The notes beneath the pieces are model-generated. The model made no database searches, had not been told where the DNA came from, and saw nothing but the letters and a program-made list of their open reading frames with translations. This document shows positions 1 to 10,739 of a stretch of DNA of 64,000 bases, one piece after another (positions within the stretch are counted from its first letter, which is position 1; the number at the start of each line of letters is the position of its first letter). Origin of the DNA: an uncultured Acetobacteraceae bacterium (GTDB lineage: Bacteria; Pseudomonadota; Alphaproteobacteria; Acetobacterales; Acetobacteraceae); the NCBI GenBank assembly GCA_943912335.1, contig CALTUD010000007.1, positions 55,147 to 119,146 of the forward strand. The letters run 5' to 3'. The translations under genes were made by a program, and so were the position numbers.

Positions 1-2959
1 CGCCCGCCGCCAGAGCGAGCTGGATCACGCCCTGAACCTCGCGCCCCTGCGCGCCCAGAACCGCGTTGGCCAGGCGCAGATCGACGCGCCCATCCGCGCG
101 CATGGCGATCGGCCCGGTGGCGGACAGCGGCGCGGTGCCGTCCACCGCCAGCGCGACGTCCGGGCCTGCGGCGAGCTTCGCGTCGACACGGGCGCTCTTG
201 CCGGCGAGTGCGACGTTGGCGGTGAGCGAGGCCGGCGGCAGCGACGCAGCCGGGCCGGTGCGGAGCTTAAGCCCGTTGGCCTGCAACCGCACGGTGCCGC
301 CGGGCGCGGCGGTGGTGCCGGTCAGATGCGCCTGCATCGCGATCACGCCGGCCGCGTCCAGCGTCGGCGCGAAGGGTTTGGCGAGCGCGGGCGTCACGTT
401 GCTGATCTCGGCGTCGAGATTGAGCTTCGGCATGATCTGGCCGCGCAGATCGACCAGAGCGGGGGACGCGCCGCCTGCCTGCGGAGCGACAGACAGACGC
501 AGGCGATCCACCGATTTCTCGTTGCCGAAGGCGATCGCGGCCGGCCCGAGCAGGCGCAGCGCCTCGCCCTTGCCGGTGGCGGCGAGACGGCTGATCGCCA
601 CGCGCTTCTGCAGCAGGTCGAGCCGCAGCGCCGTGTCCAGCGTGGCCGGCGCACCGGCGGCGATCATGTTGGCGCGCGCGACGATGTCGAGCGCGTCCTC
701 GGGCCCGCGCGCGGTGGCATGGGCCTGCCCGGACACGCCGGCAGCGTCGATCCCGCTCGCGTCCAGAGCAAGGTTGACCGAGAGTTTGCCAAGCGGATCG
801 AGCACGTTGCCTTGCAAAGTGAGCCTGCCGACACGCGCGGAGGCGGTGCCGCCATTGGCACGAACATCCACCAGAACCCGCGGCGCGGGCGCACCCGCCG
901 GCTGCTCGGTGTGGATATCGGCCTGCACCGCGCCGCCGATCGGCTGGCCGATCACCGAACGCAGATCGGCCAGACGCGCCATGCGGATCTGCAGCGACCC
1001 GAGCGGCAGTTTGGCGCCCGGCGGCAGGGTCATGTCGGCGCGGCCGGTGGCGCTCTTCCAGTCCAGCGCGTTGAGGATCAGATGCAGCGTGCCGTCGGCG
1101 AGACGGGCCGCCTGGGCGCGCACGGTGAGCGGCGCACGGTCGAGCGTGCCGTCCAGGGCAATCGTGCCTTCCGGCGCTTTCGGCAGATGCGCGGCGTCGA
1201 TCAGCAGATGCAGCTTGCCGGGCGGCAAGGTGGCAGTGCCCGGCGTGCCGTCGGCGATCAGATGCGCGGACAGATCGTCGGTCGGGCCCTGCGCCGTGCC
1301 CTTGATCGACAGCGCCCCGCGCAGGCTCGGCACCGCCCGCGCCAGAGCGGGGAGATCGAGACCGAACCGCGCATCCAGAACGTTGTTGCTGTCCGTGCCG
1401 CTGGCCTGCAGATGCAGCGCGTCGCCGTCGAGGGTCAGGCTGCGCAGCGCCAGGTCGTTGCCGTTCTTGCCGGCATCGAGCGCGATGCGTCCGTTCGCGC
1501 CGATCAATCCGACCGCCTGGGGCTGGCCGCCGGTGATGACGATCGGGCCGGACAGGGTGGCGTCGGCCTTCTGTCCGGACAGGCGGAAGCCGAGATCGAG
1601 CGCCGCGTGACCGGCGAGCGGCGTGCTGGCGGCCGCTGCGAGCGGGGCGAGATCGGGCAGGACGATATGCAGCGCGCCGTTCGGCGAAGGTTGCGTGTTC
1701 ACCCGCCCGGTGATGGCGGCGAGCGCATGGGTGAGCGAGAGTTCGACCGGTCGCGACGCGACATGCGGGTCGTACTGCGCATCCAGCACCAAAGGCGCAC
1801 CGGCCAGCAGGGTCGGCCTGGGTCCGGGAATCCGCACCCCGTCCGCCACCAGATGCAGCGTGATCGGGCCGCTGTTCTCGTCGCCGCCAAAGCGGGCGTT
1901 CAACGTGTTCACCCCGGCGCCGGGCGCTGCCAGCTCGTCGATGGCGAGCGTGCCCTGCCCGCCCGGCGCGGCGGGCGTGCCCACCAGATGGGCGTCGAGC
2001 GCCAGCTTGTTCCAGCGCACCGACGGCACCGGCTGCATCGCCGGCGCATGCAGCGCCAGCGCCACGTCGAAATGCGGATGAACCAGATCGAGGAGGCCGT
2101 GCGCGCCCAGATCGAGCACGCCCGTGCGGGGGCTTCCGGCCGTGGCGGCGAGGGCCAGCTTGTCCGCGTCGCGCGGGCCGTCGAGATCGAGCTGGAGATG
2201 CAGCGGCGCCAGCACCGGCAGATGGCCGAGAGTGGCGACGAAGCCGGTCTCGCCATCCTCGATCGTGGCGTGCAGTCCGAGACGGCCGGGGGTGATCAGC
2301 GTGGCGAGTTTCACGCCGCCCGGCTGATCGAGACGGCGTATGTCGAGCGCGAGGTCGGTGTTCGGCAGCGTGTCGATCGCGGCACCGTCGAGGATCGGCG
2401 CCAGATCGGCGATCCGGGCATGTCCGTCCGCCGACAGCACCATCGGCGCGCCGGCCACCGCCTCGGCGACCACGAAACGCTTGATCTGCAAGGCGTCGAT
2501 GCGGATCGCCAGATGCAGTCCGCTCTTGGTGCCAGGCCTGGCGGGCGGCGACGGCTTGGCATGGGGATCGGCGCTGGGCAGGCGATCGACGGCGATACGT
2601 TCGGCCTGGGCGCGCTCCACATGCGCCGTCATGCCGATCAGCGCGAGCGGCGACCAGTCGAGCTGCAAACCGTCGATGGTGAGCCAGGGGCCTTTCCAAT
2701 CCGCCACCTGGATGCGTCGCGCGGTGAGCGCATCGGGAAAGCGTCCGCCGAGACCGTCGATGCGGATCATCCCGCCGGTCAGCGACGCGGCCTGCTGCTC
2801 GATCAGGCGCCGGCCGGGCGCGGTATTGGCGCCGATCAGCACCACGAGAAGCACCAGAACGATCAGGCCGAGCGGCAAACCGACCAGCAGACCCAGCAGC
2901 CAGAACACGATGCGGCGCACGGCACGGCGCGGCGCGGCGTTGGGGGCGGTGTCCGACAT
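1..2959 (-). CDS. tamB: Translocation and assembly module inner-membrane protein TamB (partial, C-terminus beyond the window)
   Basis: The reading frame opens with an ATG at 2959 and stays open to the left edge, so about 986 residues are visible and the C-terminal DUF490/TamB domain lies outside. A single N-terminal membrane anchor (about residues 17-43, very rich in Leu, Val and Gly) follows a short basic stretch. The rest is a long, low-complexity chain of beta-repeats typical of the AsmA/TamB group. TamB spans the periplasm and works with TamA to deliver proteins, and in recent work lipids, to the outer membrane. The start overlaps the tamA stop in a TGATG arrangement, so the two are probably translationally coupled. 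Family assignment rests on the anchor, the repetitive beta-rich composition and the tamA neighbour. Confidence 0.88.
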   Translation of the reverse strand, partial: MSDTAPNAAPRRAVRRIVFWLLGLLVGLPLGLIVLVLLVVLIGANTAPGRRLIEQQAASLTGGMIRIDGLGGRFPDALTARRIQVADWKGPWLTIDGLQLDWSPLALIGMTAHVERAQAERIAVDRLPSADPHAKPSPPARPGTKSGLHLAIRIDALQIKRFVVAEAVAGAPMVLSADGHARIADLAPILDGAAIDTLPNTDLALDIRRLDQPGGVKLATLITPGRLGLHATIEDGETGFVATLGHLPVLAPLHLQLDLDGPRDADKLALAATAGSPRTGVLDLGAHGLLDLVHPHFDVALALHAPAMQPVPSVRWNKLALDAHLVGTPAAPGGQGTLAIDELAAPGAGVNTLNARFGGDENSGPITLHLVADGVRIPGPRPTLLAGAPLVLDAQYDPHVASRPVELSLTHALAAITGRVNTQPSPNGALHIVLPDLAPLAAAASTPLAGHAALDLGFRLSGQKADATLSGPIVITGGQPQAVGLIGANGRIALDAGKNGNDLALRSLTLDGDALHLQASGTDSNNVLDARFGLDLPALARAVPSLRGALSIKGTAQGPTDDLSAHLIADGTPGTATLPPGKLHLLIDAAHLPKAPEGTIALDGTLDRAPLTVRAQAARLADGTLHLILNALDWKSATGRADMTLPPGAKLPLGSLQIRMARLADLRSVIGQPIGGAVQADIHTEQPAGAPAPRVLVDVRANGGTASARVGRLTLQGNVLDPLGKLSVNLALDASGIDAAGVSGQAHATARGPEDALDIVARANMIAAGAPATLDTALRLDLLQKRVAISRLAATGKGEALRLLGPAAIAFGNEKSVDRLRLSVAPQAGGASPALVDLRGQIMPKLNLDAEISNVTPALAKPFAPTLDAAGVIAMQAHLTGTTAAPGGTVRLQANGLKLRTGPAASLPPASLTANVALAGKSARVDAKLAAGPDVALAVDGTAPLSATGPIAMRADGRVDLRLANAVLGAQGREVQGVIQLALAAG

Positions 2960-4884
2960 CAGAACGCCTCCCCGAGGCCGACATAGAGTTCGAAACTGTC
3001 GCCGCCGCGCGGCTTGTTCAGCGGCACCGCGACATCGAGACGGATCGGGCCGATCGCGGTGTAGTAGCGCGCCCCGACGCCGGCACCGACGCGCAGCGTG
3101 CCGGCGAACGGCGCCGAGCCGCTGCCGACCTGACCGGCATCGGCGAAGGCGGCGAAGCCGAAGCTCTTGCCGATCCGCTGCCGGAATTCGACCGTGCCGG
3201 CATCGAGCGACGTGCCGCCGACCGGATTGCCATCCCGGAACAGCGGACCGATGCCCTGATACTTGAACCCGCGCACGGTGCCGCTGCCGCCGGCATAAAG
3301 CCGCTGATCGGGCGGCAGATCGAACGTGTCGGCCCCCTGCACGGAGCCGACGATGGCGCGTACGGCGATCACGCTGCGGCCGGGTTTGGCGAGGCCGATG
3401 CGGTGCAGATCGAAATAGGTCGAGGCCGTGGCCTGAAGAATCGTGAAGAAGGTGTTGGCGCCGGTATTGGTGCCACCGTCGTTGCCGTTCCCGCTGCCGA
3501 AGCTGTAGGTCGGCGTGGCGCCGAGCGAGACGCGGAAACCATGCGTCGGATCGTCCAGCGGATTGGCGAGGCCGGTATTGTCGAAATTGGCCGTGAGCGG
3601 CACGAAGGCGAGCGTGTAGGAGCGCGACACGCCTTCCTGCCGGATGCGCTCCTGTTCCGCGCCCAGACCGCCGGACACGCTCCATTGCTTGTTGATCTTG
3701 CGGTTCACCAGCCCGCGCACGAGCAGCGCCGTCTGGTCGTAGGCCTGGAGGTTCTGCTTCAGCCCTTCCACGCGCAGATCGAGCGACTGGTCGCGCCGGA
3801 AGAAGAACGGCCGCAGCAGATCGGCATAGACGTCGTAGCCCAGCCCGTTCTGCGACGTGCCGCCGAGGCCTGTGAGCAGCGCCACGAGCGAGAGTTTCTC
3901 GCCGTTGCCGAACAGGTTGTGATCGGTCCAGGTCACGCCGGCGGAGCCGCCGAGATCGGTGGAATATCCGGCCTGGAGCGCCACGGTATGGCGCAGCGCC
4001 TCGGTGAAATCGAAGGTGAGCGGCAAGGTGCCGTTCGGGGCCGGCGCGGTCGCGGCGGTGACGGCCACGTTGGAAAAGACGCCCGTGGACGCGAGGTCCT
4101 GTCGCGCCGCCTCGATCCGGCTCGGCTGATACAGCTCGCCCGGATGCACCAGCAGCAGCTTGCGCACATAGGACGCATGGACGTGCTTCAAGCCGTCCAG
4201 CGTGATCTGCCCGATATCGAGACGAGGCCCCTCGGTCGCCGCGTAGCGGATGTCGAGCGTGCGGCTGTCGGAATGCAGGATCGCCACGGGCGGCTTCACC
4301 GTGGCGAAGGCGTGCCCGTCTTCCTGCAACGCCGTCTGCAGACGCCCGCCCGCCGCGAGAACGTCGGAGGCCACCGCGTCCTGCCCGGTCTTGAGACCGA
4401 ACGCGGTCTGCTCGGCCGGTGTCAGTTGCTCACCCTGCGGGAGAGTGAGCGTGACGGTGCCGAGGTGGAACATCGGCCCGCGCTCGGCGGAGATGCGGAT
4501 CGGCACCGGCTTGCCCGCCGGCCAGGCCGCCAGCACGTCGGGCAAGGACGGGTCTTCGGCGGACTTTCCGGCAACGGTGATGGTGATGTGCCCGGCATAA
4601 AAGCCGAAACTTTCCAGGGCGGTGCGCAACGTCGCCTCGTCGCCGCGGGCCCGTCCGGCCAGCGCGAACGGGCTGACCGCACGCGTTTTCTGCAAGGTGA
4701 TCAGGGCGGAGGAACCGCGCAGGGCCGCATCGACGGCGCCGTCGCCGGTGGGCACCAGGGTGGTCTGGTAGGCGACCGGATCGGCCGCGCGCGCCGTCTG
4801 GCCAAATGGCGGCCAGGATGCCGAAACGCCGCCCGCGATCACACCGACGGCAGTGCCGCAGCGAAGCACCCCATGGAGGGACAT
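2959..4884 (-). CDS. tamA: Outer-membrane assembly factor TamA (Omp85/BamA superfamily)
   Basis: 641 residues from the ATG at 4884. Residues 1-34 look like a signal peptide ending near ARAADP. The frame is open further upstream, but that extension would overlap the divergent plsC gene and lacks signal-peptide character. The middle carries POTRA-like repeats (for example LDIGQITLDGLKHVHASYV and VRKLLLVHPGELYQ). The C-terminal half is an Omp85 16-strand barrel with the conserved segment GSGTVRGFKYQGIGP and a terminal Phe typical of outer-membrane barrels. Length fits TamA (about 580-640). The stop overlaps the tamB start by one base, giving a two-gene operon. A general BamA-like protein is the alternative, but the adjacent tamB makes TamA the better call. 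Confidence 0.92.
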   Translation of the reverse strand: MSLHGVLRCGTAVGVIAGGVSASWPPFGQTARAADPVAYQTTLVPTGDGAVDAALRGSSALITLQKTRAVSPFALAGRARGDEATLRTALESFGFYAGHITITVAGKSAEDPSLPDVLAAWPAGKPVPIRISAERGPMFHLGTVTLTLPQGEQLTPAEQTAFGLKTGQDAVASDVLAAGGRLQTALQEDGHAFATVKPPVAILHSDSRTLDIRYAATEGPRLDIGQITLDGLKHVHASYVRKLLLVHPGELYQPSRIEAARQDLASTGVFSNVAVTAATAPAPNGTLPLTFDFTEALRHTVALQAGYSTDLGGSAGVTWTDHNLFGNGEKLSLVALLTGLGGTSQNGLGYDVYADLLRPFFFRRDQSLDLRVEGLKQNLQAYDQTALLVRGLVNRKINKQWSVSGGLGAEQERIRQEGVSRSYTLAFVPLTANFDNTGLANPLDDPTHGFRVSLGATPTYSFGSGNGNDGGTNTGANTFFTILQATASTYFDLHRIGLAKPGRSVIAVRAIVGSVQGADTFDLPPDQRLYAGGSGTVRGFKYQGIGPLFRDGNPVGGTSLDAGTVEFRQRIGKSFGFAAFADAGQVGSGSAPFAGTLRVGAGVGARYYTAIGPIRLDVAVPLNKPRGGDSFELYVGLGEAF

Positions 4885-5126
4885 GCGGGAGGATGGGCGC
4901 AAGAACGGGCGGAGGACGACGGACGAACCCGGCCGCGACACCGTTCCGTTGGGGCAGGACGGTTCACTGAGGCCGACCGGCCGGCGGAAACGGAGGAGCG
5001 CGGCGCGAAGGCCGGTTTGGCGGTTCCTCAGGGCGTAGTCCTCGCGCGTCTCGGATCGGCGTTGCCGGTTTTGTAGCACAAAGCCCCAGATTGTCGTCCC
5101 GCCCCCGGACAGGCTAGAAACGGCGC

Positions 5127-6155
5127 ATGCAGGCAGCTTCCGGCGGCCAACCCCGGCACGCATGCCGGCCGGCGCCTCCCATCCCGTCCCCGTCGATCTC
5201 GCCCGGCCAGAAGCCCTCCCAAGGCCTGGGCCAGGGCCTGAGCCACAGGCGCAGCATGCCGTTGCTGTCCGGCTGGGAGGATCCGTCTGTGGAGCGCAGG
5301 CTTCCCGGCCCGTCCCCCACCACCCGTCTGGCCCGCAACCTGCGCGTGGCACGACGCATCACGCTGATCCTGGGCTGGACCGCGATCTCCTGCGTCATCC
5401 AATCGGTGATGCTGGCGCTGCCCGGCCGGGGCAAGGTGCGGTTCGCCGCGCGCTACTGGAGCGTCGTGTCGCGCCTGATGGGCATGCGCGTGCGCGTCCT
5501 GGGCAGATCCGCCGCACAGGCGCCGCGCGCCCGAAGGCGGCCGGTGATCTATGTCTGCAACCATTCCTCCTGGATCGATGTCCCCGTTCTGGGCGGCAGG
5601 CTCCATGCCTGTTTCGTGGCCAAGGAGGAGGTCGGGGGCTGGCCCGTGGTCGGCACCGTGGCCCGGCTCGGCCGCACCCTGTTCGTCAGCCGCCAACGCA
5701 AGGCCACCGGACGCGAACGCGACGACATGAGCCTGCGCCTGAAGGCCGGCGACGACCTGATCCTGTTTCCCGAAGGCACCTCGTCGGACGGTTCGCGGGT
5801 GCTGCCGTTCCATTCCTCGTTCTTCGCCGCCGCCAAGGGCGGGGCTGCCGCCGACGTGCCGCCGCTGAACGAGATCCCGCTGATCCAGCCGGTCTCGATC
5901 GTCTACGACCGGCTCGGCACGCTGCCGGTCGGACGCGCCAACCGCACCGTGTTCTCCTGGTATGGCGACATGGATCTGGCGCCGCACTTCGTCCAGCTCG
6001 CACGCTGGCGCGGCATGCGGGCGAGCATCTGGCTGCACGACCCGCTCGATCCGGCCGATTTCGCTTCGCGCAAGGCGCTGAGCCAGGCCGCCTGGACCGC
6101 GATCGCCCGCGGTTGCGCCGCTTTGCGTCAGAACCGGGCGGATCCGGCGGACTGA
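5127..6155 (+). CDS. plsC: 1-acyl-sn-glycerol-3-phosphate acyltransferase (PlsC family)
   Basis: Transfers an acyl chain to lysophosphatidic acid to make phosphatidic acid at the inner membrane. 342 residues from this start. The HX4D catalytic motif is NHSSWID (His146, Asp151) and the glycerophosphate-binding motif is EGTSSDG near residues 216-222. A hydrophobic segment near residues 77-97 would anchor it. The first 43 residues are Pro/Gly/Ser-rich and do not resemble the family. An internal ATG at 5256 (MPLLSGWEDPS) gives 299 residues and may be the true start; neither has a convincing SD. Divergent from tamA, so the 4885-5126 gap holds promoters for both. Could also acylate another lyso-lipid, as PlsC paralogues often do. 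Confidence 0.85.
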   Translation: MQAASGGQPRHACRPAPPIPSPSISPGQKPSQGLGQGLSHRRSMPLLSGWEDPSVERRLPGPSPTTRLARNLRVARRITLILGWTAISCVIQSVMLALPGRGKVRFAARYWSVVSRLMGMRVRVLGRSAAQAPRARRRPVIYVCNHSSWIDVPVLGGRLHACFVAKEEVGGWPVVGTVARLGRTLFVSRQRKATGRERDDMSLRLKAGDDLILFPEGTSSDGSRVLPFHSSFFAAAKGGAAADVPPLNEIPLIQPVSIVYDRLGTLPVGRANRTVFSWYGDMDLAPHFVQLARWRGMRASIWLHDPLDPADFASRKALSQAAWTAIARGCAALRQNRADPAD

Positions 6156-6503
6156 CAGGCGCCTCCGGGCCGATGGGATCGGCTCGATCGCCCTCGGCGA
6201 CCGGGGTTCGTTGAACATCGTATGACACCGGAAGAACGGCGCTTTTTCCCTTGACCGGCCGCGTCGCTTTTTGCCTGATCGTCTCGTCGCAGGCGGTTCG
6301 GGGAGACTCGCTTCCGGTTCGTCCTGCCACGAGGAGTTGTCGTCAGATCGGCCACAGCATCGCCCTGGTGTTCCGGATCGCCCAGCACGCCCTATCGGCG
6401 GCGTGCGTCGTCGGCGCAGGCCCCCATGAGTGATCTGCGCTTGACCGGGGCGGCCGCGCACCGGATTCCTGCGCTCATGTCGCCGATCGCCGAAACGAAC
6501 TCC
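6156..6503. other. Gene-less spacer between plsC and miaB
   Basis: About 350 bases without a convincing gene. Short frames here lack codon character and recognisable sequence. The miaB frame can be extended to an ATG at 6426, but those 26 residues do not resemble the family. I see no clear terminator with a T-tract and no confident promoter. Confidence 0.5.
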
Positions 6504-7885
6504 ATGTCCGATACCCCGAACACCGCGCCCAAGCGCCTGCACGTCATCACCTGGGGCTGCCAGATGAACGTGTACGACAGCGCCCGCATGACCGACGTGC
6601 TGCGTCCCCTGGGCTATGCCCCGGTGGACAGCCCGGAGGGCGCCGACATGGTGATCCTCAACACCTGCCATATCCGCGAGCGCGCGGCGGAGAAGGTGTT
6701 CTCCGAGCTGGGGCGTCTGCGCGTGATCAAGGAAGCGCGCGCCGCGGAAGGGCAGAACACGGTTCTGGCCGTGGCCGGCTGCGTGGCGCAGGCGGAAGGC
6801 AAGGAGATCGTCGCTCGCGCGCCGTTCGTGGATCTGGTGCTGGGCCCGCAGACCTATCACCGCCTGCCGGAAATGGTGGCTCGCGCCGCACGTGCGGCCG
6901 GCGCGGTGATCGACACCGATTTCCCGGCCGAGCAGAAATTCGACTTCCTGCCCGAAGCCGCCGGCCCGCAGCTCCCCGGCAACGTCACCGCCTTCCTCAC
7001 CGTGCAGGAGGGCTGCGACAAGTTCTGCTCGTTCTGCGTCGTGCCCTACACGCGCGGCGCCGAGGCGAGCCGGCCGGCGATGGCGGTTCTGGCGGAAGCG
7101 CGACGCATGGCCGCCTCCGGCGTGCGCGAGATCTCCCTGCTGGGCCAGAACGTGAATGCCTATCACGGCGAAGGGCCGGACGGCGCAACCTGGGATCTGT
7201 CCCGACTGCTTTACGCACTGGCCGAGATCCCCGGCCTCCATCGCCTGCGCTACACCACCTCGCATCCGCGCGACATGGGCGAGACGCTGATCCGCGCCCA
7301 TCGCGACCTGCCGCAGCTGATGCCGTTCCTGCATCTGCCGGTGCAGAGCGGCTCCGACCGCATGCTCCAGGCGATGAATCGCGGTCACAGCGCCGACGAA
7401 TATCGCCGTCTGGTGGACAGACTGCGCGAGCACCGGCCCGATCTGGCGCTGTCGTCGGATTTCATTGTCGGCCATCCGGGCGAGACCGACGCGGATTTCG
7501 CCGACACGATGCGTCTGGTGCGCGATGTCGGCTACGCGCAGAGCTATTCGTTCTCCTGGTCGCCGCGTCCGGGCACGCCGGCCGCCGGCGCGCCGAACCG
7601 CGTGGCCGATGCCGTCTCGCATGCCCGCCTTCTGGAGCTCCAGGCGCTGATCCGCGAGCAGCAGGACCGGTTCAACGCCGACAGCGTCGGCCGCACGATG
7701 GACATCCTGTTCACCGGACGCGGACGCAAGCCCGGCCAGTTGTCCGGACGCAGCCCCTATCTGCAGGCGGTGCACGTCCAGGGCCCGGATTCGTTGATCG
7801 GCACCACGCGAAGGGTGGCGATCGAGCGAATGCTCACCAATTCTCTTTCAGGATCGTTCGTCCCCGTAACGGAGAGTGCCTGCGC

Positions 7886-7889
<4 letters not shown>
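6504..7889 (+). CDS. miaB: tRNA-2-methylthio-N6-dimethylallyladenosine synthase MiaB
   Basis: Radical SAM methylthiotransferase that adds the 2-methylthio group to i6A37 in tRNAs reading codons beginning with U. 461 residues from the ATG at 6504, chosen because the family normally begins just before the WGCQMN motif. Three N-terminal cysteines for the auxiliary cluster are visible: C19 (WGCQMN), C55 (NTCHIRE) and C93 (VAGCVAQ). The radical SAM cluster motif is C171-x3-C175-x2-C178 (CDKFCSFC). A C-terminal TRAM-type domain follows about residue 390. Its stop TGA overlaps the downstream phoH start (TTGA). First gene of the conserved miaB-phoH-ybeY-corC cluster. Confidence 0.96.
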
Positions 7890-9071
<1,182 letters not shown>

Positions 9072-9088
<17 letters not shown>

Positions 9089-9710
9089 AACCGGCCGCCC
9101 TTCCGAAACGGAAGGACGATCGAAAGCGGACCGCAAGAAGGACCGGAAACGGGACAAGCGGGCGCGACGGGCGGCTCAGGATTCGGCCAGGACGGCGCAT
9201 GCCGTGGCGGGCGTATCGCAGCATGCGGCCGCACGGCGTCTGGCCGAAACGCCGGACGAGGTCGAGATCTTCGTGGTGGACCGGCGCTGGCGCCGGCTCG
9301 TGCCGGGCATCGAGCGTCTGGTGCGTCGCGCGGCCCTGGCCGGCGGCGGTGCCGGCTCGGTGGTGCTCGACAACGATCTGCGCATCCGCCACCTGAACGC
9401 GCGCCATCGCGGCAAGAACAAGCCGACCAACGTGCTGACCTTCGAGACCCCGCCGGGGGTGCCGGGCGGCGACATCGTGGTCGCGCTGGAAACGGTGCGC
9501 CGCGAGGCGATCGCCGCGGGGCGCCGTCCGCGCCATCATCTGGCGCATCTGATCGTGCATGGCGCGCTGCATCTGCGCGGCCACGATCACCACCGCGCCG
9601 GCGACGCGCGACGCATGGAAATGGAAGAAGCCCGCATCCTCCGTCGCCTGGGCGTGCCCAATCCGTGGAAGCCCGCCTCCGCCCGGCCGGCGGGGGAGCT
9701 GCGCCGATGA
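9072..9710 (+). CDS. ybeY: Endoribonuclease YbeY (rRNA maturation factor)
   Basis: Single-strand endoribonuclease needed for 16S rRNA 3' end maturation and ribosome quality control. The metal-binding motif H-x3-H-x5-H is present as His163, His167 and His173 (HGALHLRGHDHH). The upstream ARHRGKNKPTNVLTF segment is also characteristic. From the ATG at 9072 (GGGAG just upstream) the protein has 212 residues, about 55 more than usual. The extra N-terminus is very rich in Lys and Arg (residues 15-35), which could aid RNA or ribosome binding, or could mean the true start is a later GTG. Overlaps phoH by 17 bases and corC by ATGA. Confidence 0.94.
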
Positions 9711-10606
9711 GCGCCGAGGACCACAAGCCGGAACCGCGACGGTTCGGGCTGATGAGCTGGCTCGGCGGCAAGCGCGCCGATCTCGACCTGCGCGCCCGCG
9801 TCGCGGCCCTGGTGCAGGAAGCCGCCAACACCACGCCGACCGACGGCGAGCTGCCCGATCTCGACCGGCAGGAACGGCTGCTGATCGCCAACGTGCTGCG
9901 CCTGCGCGAGACCACGGCGGACGACGTGATGGTGCCGCGCGCCGACATCATCGCCATGCCGGTCTCGATCGGGCTGGACGAGGCGCTGGCGACCATGCGC
10001 CGGGAAAACCATTCCCGTCTGCCGGTCTACAACGAGCAGCTCGACGACGTGGTGGGTATGGTCCATGTGAAGGACCTGCTGGCCTATAACGGCCCCAGCG
10101 AAAGCTTCCGCCTCCAGGCGATCCTGCGGCAGCCGCTGATGATCGCGCCGCAGACGCCGGTGCTGGACCTGCTGCTGCAGATGCGCCTGCGCCGCATCCA
10201 TCTGGCGCTGGTGATCGACGAGTACGGCGGCGTGGACGGGCTGGTGACCATCGAGGATCTGGTGGAAACCATCGTCGGCGACATTGCGGACGAGCACGAC
10301 GAGCCGGACGTGCCGATGCTGGTGGAGCGGCATGACGGTACGCTCGACATCGACGCGCGCATGCCTGTGGAGGATTTCGAGGCCAGGTTCGGCCCGCTGC
10401 TGACCGAGGACGAGCGGGACAGCGACATCGACACGATCGGCGGTCTGGTGTTCCGTCTGGCCGGGCACGTGCCGACGCGGGGCGAGGTGGTAAGCCATGA
10501 ATCCGGGCTGCAATTCCGGGTCATGGATGCCGATCCACGCCATATCCGCCGCTTGCGCGTGCGACCGCCGGAGCCGGCCAAGGAAGAGTTGGCCGACGCA
10601 GGCTGA
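9707..10606 (+). CDS. corC: CorC/HlyC-type CBS-domain protein
   Basis: 299 residues starting at an ATGA overlap with the ybeY stop. Two tandem CBS domains occupy roughly residues 70-200, with motifs DDVMVPRADI and LVIDEYGGVDGLVTIEDLVE. A CorC/HlyC transporter-associated domain follows to about residue 290. CorC-type proteins are linked to divalent cation (Mg2+/Co2+) efflux and to membrane integrity. This is a soluble form without the DUF21 membrane domain. In many alphaproteobacteria the next gene is lnt (apolipoprotein N-acyltransferase). It is absent here, and a palindromic repeat follows instead. Confidence 0.93.
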   Translation: MSAEDHKPEPRRFGLMSWLGGKRADLDLRARVAALVQEAANTTPTDGELPDLDRQERLLIANVLRLRETTADDVMVPRADIIAMPVSIGLDEALATMRRENHSRLPVYNEQLDDVVGMVHVKDLLAYNGPSESFRLQAILRQPLMIAPQTPVLDLLLQMRLRRIHLALVIDEYGGVDGLVTIEDLVETIVGDIADEHDEPDVPMLVERHDGTLDIDARMPVEDFEARFGPLLTEDERDSDIDTIGGLVFRLAGHVPTRGEVVSHESGLQFRVMDADPRHIRRLRVRPPEPAKEELADAG

Positions 10607-10620
10607 AACGCCGAAGAGAT

Positions 10621-10735
10621 GTTCTTTCTTGAAAGAAAGAACCAAAGAACTTTTGTCCGTTTGAGTGTGTGCGACACTGCCGCCAAGTCCAAACGGACAA
10701 AAGTCTTTTTGCTTCTTTTTCTTCAGAAAAAGAAG
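10621..10735. repeat. Compound palindromic intergenic repeat between convergent corC and thioesterase genes
   Basis: Three inverted repeats are packed between two convergent genes. The first is a perfect 10-bp stem with a 2-base loop (10621-10642, arm GTTCTTTCTT). The second is a 15-bp pair of arms at 10649-10663 and 10690-10704 (ACTTTTGTCCGTTTG and its complement) around a 26-base loop. The third is an 11-bp stem at 10712-10735 (arm CTTCTTTTTCT). T-tracts follow on both strands, so it would act as a bidirectional terminator. From memory, similar T/A-rich palindrome clusters recur in acetic acid bacterial genomes, so this is probably a dispersed repeat family. Confidence 0.8.
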
Positions 10736-10739
10736 ATCC

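Noticed and set aside
267..2984. Very long open frame of 905 codons on the minus strand inside tamB
   Set aside because: Arg/Ala/Pro-rich shadow in another phase of tamB; the true tamB frame begins at 2959 and gives coherent beta-rich sequence.
6251..6433. 60-codon frame between plsC and miaB
   Set aside because: No SD and no similarity to fur or other genes often found before miaB.
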